Positions 54,402-59,040 of a stretch of 59,040 nt of DNA are shown here, piece after piece. Source of the stretch: Opitutales bacterium (lineage in GTDB: Bacteria; Verrucomicrobiota; Verrucomicrobiia; Opitutales; Seribacteraceae); NCBI GenBank assembly GCA_028101545.1, contig JAOHKZ010000012.1:1-59040 (forward strand). Direction: 5' to 3'. Numbering within the stretch: the first letter of the stretch is position 1; each line of letters begins with the position of its first letter. Under the pieces are notes generated by a model. It worked only from the letters and a program-made list of their open reading frames with translations, had not been told where the DNA came from and made no database searches. The translations under genes were made by a program, and so were the position numbers.

Positions 54402-55844
54402 ATGAAATCTATTTCGCTCATCTCCTTTTGGATCTTGCTTTTTATTTTCCAGACAATTCATACCTCTGGGAAAAGTAAACCTAATATCATTTATCTTATG
54501 CTCGACGAGTGGGGATATTTCGAGTCGGGTCATATGGGCAGTACCGATCTAATAACCCCCAATATTGACCAGTTTGCATCGGAAGGTATGCGATTCACCA
54601 ATGCTTATGCAGGTGCTCCAGTCTGCGGACCCACCCGTTGCTCGTTACTAACAGGACTGCATGCCGGAAATATGTCCGTGCGAGGAAATAACGGATATTC
54701 TCCCATCCGTGCAGATGAACCGACTTTAGCAACTGTTCTTAAGACAAAAGGATATGCCACGGGTGGGTTTGGTAAATGGGGGATTGGGGGACGTGGAACG
54801 ACCGGCGTTCCTGAGAAACACGGTTTTGATGTTTTTTTTGGATACTATGATCAGGTGCATGCCCATACATTTTATCCAAGTTACTTAATAAGAAACAGTG
54901 AGGAAGTTCGCCTGCCCGGTAATACCGGGAACAGTTTTTACGAGGGAGAGACTCATGCCCAGTTGGAAATTTTTAAAGAATCAATCTCTTTCATTAAAAA
55001 ACATAAAGATGAACCTTTCTTTTGTTATCTTCCCTGGACGCCCCCTCATGGCTTATGGGGAATCGATGAGAATGATCCATCATGGCAACTCTTCAAAGAC
55101 AAACCATGGACTGCTGGACAGCGAACCAACCAAGATGCGAAAATCTATGCTGCATTCATGCATATGATGGACCGACAACTTGGAGAAATCATAAAGTTAC
55201 TGAAAAAACTGAAACTGGATGAGAATACCATTTTCTTCCTCAGTGGAGACAATGGTGGGCAGACTTACTTTGCCACGAAAGATCGACCCCATGGCTTTTT
55301 TGCTCCCAACCTTAACCCGGAAACAGGTAAAAGATTTCGTGCAGGCAAAGGCTATTTATATGAGGGAGGGCTCAAGATCCCTTACCTCGTCCGTTGGCCA
55401 GGAAAAATTAAACCAGGCTCGGTATCTGATCATTTATTTTATCACCCCGATGTTATGCCTACCCTTGCTGAACTTACAAATACTGAATGCCCAAAAACCG
55501 ATGGTATTTCTTTTTTACCCACTCTTCTAAGCAGTGGAAAACAGGAAAAACATACATACATGTACTGGGAACTCGGACCGCAAAGGGCTGTTCGAAAAGG
55601 AGATTGGAAAGCATACCGCGATAAAAAAAGAAACTGGGAACTATATGATTTGTCTACTGATATTGAAGAGCAAATAAACTTAGCTCACAAAAAAGAAAAG
55701 GTTCTCAAGGATCTAATCGCTCTTGCTGAATCCTCTCATCAACCGGCCCGTCTTGGAAAAATTCTTAATCAGGCCCTCGTTGAAAAGGATAATAGAGAAG
55801 CACCGCATGAGCGGAATCTACAGTTTAAAAAATCCAAGCAATAA
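54402..55844 (+). CDS. Sulfatase with D-E-W at the metal site
   Basis: A 480-residue exported sulfatase with signal peptide 1-24. The first metal motif reads L-D35-E36-W-G instead of the usual D-D-x-G, so the second Asp is replaced by Glu. The formylglycine cysteine is C75 in C-G-P-T-R. G-F-G-K-W-G-I-G appears where others have G-K-W-H-L-G, and the late metal motif is S-G-D-N-G-G. The other parts, including Y-L-Y-E-G-G-L-K and W-E-L-Y-D-L-S-T-D, are normal. Glu could still bind calcium, but the change may affect activity. It follows the previous sulfatase by 15 bases. Confidence 0.92.
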   Translation: MKSISLISFWILLFIFQTIHTSGKSKPNIIYLMLDEWGYFESGHMGSTDLITPNIDQFASEGMRFTNAYAGAPVCGPTRCSLLTGLHAGNMSVRGNNGYSPIRADEPTLATVLKTKGYATGGFGKWGIGGRGTTGVPEKHGFDVFFGYYDQVHAHTFYPSYLIRNSEEVRLPGNTGNSFYEGETHAQLEIFKESISFIKKHKDEPFFCYLPWTPPHGLWGIDENDPSWQLFKDKPWTAGQRTNQDAKIYAAFMHMMDRQLGEIIKLLKKLKLDENTIFFLSGDNGGQTYFATKDRPHGFFAPNLNPETGKRFRAGKGYLYEGGLKIPYLVRWPGKIKPGSVSDHLFYHPDVMPTLAELTNTECPKTDGISFLPTLLSSGKQEKHTYMYWELGPQRAVRKGDWKAYRDKKRNWELYDLSTDIEEQINLAHKKEKVLKDLIALAESSHQPARLGKILNQALVEKDNREAPHERNLQFKKSKQ

Positions 55845-55858
55845 CTCATCATTAAATC

Positions 55859-57274
55859 ATGAAATGTTATCCTTTTCTTCTTCTCTTTTACTTACTTTTT
55901 CAACCAATACTTAGATCGAAGCCTAATGTGGTCGTCTTCCTCGTGGATGATCTCGGTTATATGGATATCGGGGCAAATAACCCTGATTGTTTTTACGAGA
56001 CTCCAAATATCGACAATCTTGCAGCTACCGGCATGCGCTTTACCGATGGTTACGCAGCTAATCCAGTCTGCTCTCCAACTCGATACAGTTTAATGACTGG
56101 AAAATACCCAACTCGGATTCAAGCGACTAATTTCTTTTCCGGCAAACGCTCAGGGAAATTTAATCCCGCTCCCTTGCATGACAAAATGGATTTGGATGAA
56201 ATCACTCTTGCCGAATTACTAAAGGAACAAGGATACCAGACCTTTTTTGCTGGTAAATGGCACTTGGGGCCCAGTAAGAAATGGTGGCCTAAAGCACAGG
56301 GCTTCGACATCAATATGGGCGGATGGACCAAAGGTGGGCCTTACACAGGGAATAAATATTTCTCTCCATTCAAAAACCCCGAACTTCATCCCGACAGTCC
56401 CAAGGGAGAGCATTTACCAAACCGGCTTGCGGATGAGACAGCCAAGTTCATTCATCAGAATAACGAAAATCCATTTCTCGCCTATCTATCCTTTTACTCG
56501 GTTCACACCCCGCTTCAGGGAAGAAAGGGTTTGGTGGAAAAATATAAGAAACGAGCCGCCGGTATTTCCGGAGAAGAATTTGGTCCGCTCCATGATCGTA
56601 AAGTGCGAATTCTTCAAAAACATGCAGTCTATGCCGCAATGGTGGAAGCCATGGATGAAGCCGTGGGTAAAGTTCTTACTGCTCTAGATAAAGCAGGGGT
56701 TGCTGATAATACCATGGTCTTCTTTACATCGGATAATGGGGGGCTTTCCACATCCGAGGGCAGTCCAACCAGTAACCTACCACTCCGCGGAGGTAAAGGG
56801 TGGGTGTATGAGGGAGGAATTCGTGAACCATGGATTATCCGATACCCCGGTGTGACCAAACCGGGTTCAATAAGCAACAAGATAATTTGCTCGATTGACC
56901 TACTTCCCACTGTAGCATCAAGCGTAGGTTTGAAACTTAAACACCAGGTGGATGGCATTGATTTAACCTCTGCCTTAAAAGGTGAAAAATTGGAACGGGA
57001 AGCTCTCTACTGGCATTATCCTCATTATTCGAATCAGGGAGGAATTCCCGGAGGTGCTATCCGAATAGGCAATTATAAACTCTTCGAAAACTATGAGAAT
57101 GGAACGGTGTCCCTGTATAATTTAAAAAAAGACATTGGAGAATCGAAGGACTTATCTTCCAGTGAACCCAAAAGGGTTAAAGACATGAGAAACAAACTGC
57201 ATGCGTGGTACAAAGAAGTGGATGCGAAGTTCCTGCAGCCAAAGGGAGAATCAACTAATCCTTGGAGACCTTAA
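55859..57274 (+). CDS. Sulfatase (arylsulfatase-like)
   Basis: A 471-residue exported sulfatase, signal peptide 1-19. Metal motif L-V-D-D-L-G-Y-M-D at 28-36; formylglycine cysteine C71 in C-S-P-T-R; G-K-W-H-L-G-P near 130; T-S-D-N-G-G-L-S-T-S; L-R-G-G-K-G-W-V-Y-E-G-G-I-R-E-P. These features are close to arylsulfatases acting on galactose or N-acetylhexosamine sulfates (the S-T-S-E-G-S-P-T-S-N-L-P-L-R-G-G-K block), but substrate is not assigned. It lies 14 bases after the preceding sulfatase and five bases before the next. Confidence 0.94.
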   Translation: MKCYPFLLLFYLLFQPILRSKPNVVVFLVDDLGYMDIGANNPDCFYETPNIDNLAATGMRFTDGYAANPVCSPTRYSLMTGKYPTRIQATNFFSGKRSGKFNPAPLHDKMDLDEITLAELLKEQGYQTFFAGKWHLGPSKKWWPKAQGFDINMGGWTKGGPYTGNKYFSPFKNPELHPDSPKGEHLPNRLADETAKFIHQNNENPFLAYLSFYSVHTPLQGRKGLVEKYKKRAAGISGEEFGPLHDRKVRILQKHAVYAAMVEAMDEAVGKVLTALDKAGVADNTMVFFTSDNGGLSTSEGSPTSNLPLRGGKGWVYEGGIREPWIIRYPGVTKPGSISNKIICSIDLLPTVASSVGLKLKHQVDGIDLTSALKGEKLEREALYWHYPHYSNQGGIPGGAIRIGNYKLFENYENGTVSLYNLKKDIGESKDLSSSEPKRVKDMRNKLHAWYKEVDAKFLQPKGESTNPWRP

Positions 57275-57279
57275 TTTTT

Positions 57280-59013
57280 ATGAAAAAAATATATTTGATT
57301 GCGACAGGTTTCTTTCTCTCTTTTTTCTCAACGATTTGGGCCAAACAGCCCAATGTAATCCTAATTATGACTGATGATCAGGGATATGGTGACCTGGCCT
57401 GCCATGGGAATCCAGTGATCAAGACACCAAACCTCGATAAATTACATGCGGAATCGATTCGCCTAACTGACTTTCATGTCAGTCCCTTCTGCACTCCTAC
57501 AAGGGCATCATTGATGACTGGCAGATATCCTGCCAGAACCGGTGCCTACCGAACTTCGAGTGGACGAAGCAACCTACATCATGACGAAATTACCATAGCT
57601 CAGTATTTTGCCAAGGCGGGTTACCGTACCGGAATGATGGGAAAGTGGCATTTAGGAGACAACGCACCATGTCGTCCTCAAGATATGGGCTTTCAGGATG
57701 TAGTTTGGCACAAAGGGGGAGGAATTGGTCAGGCACCGGACTATTACGGCAATGACTATTTCGATGATACCTACGAACGGCATCGAAAAGGAATTACCAA
57801 GTTTGAAAAATTCAAGGGTTATTGCACCGATGTCTTCTTTGAAGAATCGATTCGTTTCATCGAAGAAAACAAGGAGAATCCTTTCCTTCTCTATATTTCT
57901 ACTAATGCTCCCCACAGCCCCTATCGTGTTGATAAAAAATGGGTAACTCCTTACCGAAATAAGGTAAAATGGAAATTTGGGGCCGAGTTTTATGGAATGA
58001 TCACTAACTTCGACCACAATCTCGGCCTTCTTCGCCAAAAACTAGACGAGTTAAATCTTTCCAGCCATAGCATTTTGGTATTCCTGACTGACAATGGATC
58101 AGCAAAGGGTGGCAGAGAAAAACCAAATGTAGATGAATTTCATGGTTTTAGTGCTGGAATGCGAGGGCAAAAATCGACCATTTTTGAAGGAGGACATCGG
58201 GTACCTTTTTTTATCCACTACCCTACTGGTGGACTCAAAGGTGGTGATGACCGGCATCAACTAGCCGCCCATATTGATGTTCTTCCAACTCTTGCAGATA
58301 TTTGCCAAGTCTCAACTGGAGATACATTCCTCGATGGTCATTCCTTCCTGCCTGTTCTTTTAGATGCAAAAGCTAAAGCCTGCAGAGATCATGTGGTCGT
58401 GCAACATCACGGAGGACCATGGATGCAAGCCGAGCCCAAACCATTCGCTTTTTCAAATGTTGTTAAGGGACCGTGGCGTCTCCATAATGGCGAGATTCTC
58501 TATAATCTGGGAGATCGTCATTGGGAAGGAAACAATGTTGCTGCGAGATATCCTGAAATCGTTTCCGAACTCCGTGCTCTTTATAATCAGTTCTGGGAAT
58601 CAGTTTCTCCTCGGATGAAACCCGTCTGTCTCGATTTAGGTAACCCAGCGGAAAACCCGACCACCCTTTGTTCTCAGGACTGGCATTTCAAAGTTGGAAA
58701 TCCTCCGTGGAACTTTAGTGAAATTAACCAACTCAAAAAAGTAACCGGTCCATGGCATGTTCGGGTCAAAGAAGACGGAAGATACAAGATTACCCTGCGT
58801 CAATTCCCCAAGATCGCCAACAAACCGCTCAAAGCAGTCCGAGCAAAAATTAAAATCGCTGGTATGCTAAAAGAAAAATTGATTAAGAAAGGAGCCAGTT
58901 CAGTAATCTTTGAAATAAACCTTCCCAGAGGTGAAACAACCTTAGAAACCTTTCTATACAATTCAGTAGACGAAATGGGAGGAGCCTACTTTACTGAGGT
59001 TGAACTACTTTAG
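57280..59013 (+). CDS. Sulfatase with C-terminal extension
   Basis: A 577-residue exported sulfatase from the ATG at 57280, five bases after the previous stop; an ATG at 57262 would overlap that gene and add six residues before the signal peptide (1-21). Metal motif M-T-D-D-Q-G-Y-G-D at 30-38; formylglycine cysteine C71 in C-T-P-T-R; G-K-W-H-L-G-D; L-T-D-N-G-S-A; F-E-G-G-H-R-V-P. The catalytic part ends near residue 430, and about 140 further residues form a beta-rich extension (W-H-V-R-V-K-E-D-G-R-Y-K-I-T-L-R). Such tails may bind carbohydrate. An ATG at 59035, with only two codons before the window edge, suggests the row continues. Confidence 0.93.
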   Translation: MKKIYLIATGFFLSFFSTIWAKQPNVILIMTDDQGYGDLACHGNPVIKTPNLDKLHAESIRLTDFHVSPFCTPTRASLMTGRYPARTGAYRTSSGRSNLHHDEITIAQYFAKAGYRTGMMGKWHLGDNAPCRPQDMGFQDVVWHKGGGIGQAPDYYGNDYFDDTYERHRKGITKFEKFKGYCTDVFFEESIRFIEENKENPFLLYISTNAPHSPYRVDKKWVTPYRNKVKWKFGAEFYGMITNFDHNLGLLRQKLDELNLSSHSILVFLTDNGSAKGGREKPNVDEFHGFSAGMRGQKSTIFEGGHRVPFFIHYPTGGLKGGDDRHQLAAHIDVLPTLADICQVSTGDTFLDGHSFLPVLLDAKAKACRDHVVVQHHGGPWMQAEPKPFAFSNVVKGPWRLHNGEILYNLGDRHWEGNNVAARYPEIVSELRALYNQFWESVSPRMKPVCLDLGNPAENPTTLCSQDWHFKVGNPPWNFSEINQLKKVTGPWHVRVKEDGRYKITLRQFPKIANKPLKAVRAKIKIAGMLKEKLIKKGASSVIFEINLPRGETTLETFLYNSVDEMGGAYFTEVELL

Positions 59014-59040
59014 GTTCACATTGATTAAAAAAATATGAAT

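Noticed and set aside
59035-59040. ATG and one further codon at the window end
   Set aside because: It may start another gene of the sulfatase row, but two codons are too few to call.

Overview
The window looks like a chromosomal segment of a PVC-superphylum bacterium, most likely a marine Verrucomicrobiota and possibly a relative. The evidence is the protein families: PVC-type membrane-bound dehydrogenase/heme proteins, ThuA domains, DUF1552 with DUF1592/1588/1585, DUF1501 with PSD1, DUF1080, W-x-DP repeat proteins, ECF sigma/FecR pairs, and twelve sulfatases in 59 kb. Base composition is moderate and even. Several genes use TTG or GTG starts, and few have strong ribosome binding sites. I see no rRNA, tRNA, CRISPR array, insertion sequence or phage gene.

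Layout. (1) 1-9031, minus strand: a compact operon encoding a ThuA-dehydrogenase-cytochrome c fusion, a Gfo/Idh oxidoreductase, a cytochrome c protein, a dehydrogenase-ThuA fusion and a sulfatase cut by the window edge. A PAS-AraC regulator diverges from it at 9220. (2) 9900-14148: a sulfatase, an Xaa-Pro aminopeptidase and a GIDE-LemA membrane fusion. (3) 14334-20937, plus strand: a sulfatase, a secreted FAD oxidoreductase with sugar-binding-like ends, a membrane protein with two FMN-binding domains and two CX3CP iron-sulfur motifs, and an ApbE flavin transferase. Together these look like an extracytoplasmic flavin electron-transfer unit. (4) 21080-28395: a secretin-like fragment, a lipoprotein, an ECF sigma factor, a FecR-type protein and two sulfatases. 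(5) 28402-31728: a frame-broken membrane protein, an acyltransferase-3 carrying an ankyrin-repeat insert, a DUF2238 protein and a methyltransferase. (6) 31817-41077: a cytochrome/DUF1592 plus DUF1552 pair, a DUF1080 protein, a YHS-like lipoprotein, a repeat protein and an 849-residue PVC heme protein. (7) 41463-51207: a GntR regulator, a frame-broken PSD1 cytochrome protein, a DUF1501 protein and three sulfatases. (8) 51452-59013: two small membrane proteins, then four tightly packed sulfatases.

Taken together the window fits a glycan-utilisation region. Sulfatases would desulfate exported or periplasmic polysaccharide. Secreted dehydrogenases, heme proteins and flavoproteins would oxidise the sugars or carry the electrons. 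Local regulators (AraC, ECF/FecR, GntR) would respond to substrate. The actual glycan cannot be read from the sequence; no clear glycoside hydrolase, polysaccharide lyase, TonB receptor or sulfatase-maturing enzyme is present.

Three reading frames are broken at mononucleotide runs (A6 near 9159, A7 at 28763, C7 at 42628), and each is restored by adding one base. This suggests assembly errors or, less likely, real contingency sites. The best candidates for new biology are the ankyrin-bearing acyltransferase cluster and the flavinylated electron-transfer unit next to a sulfatase.
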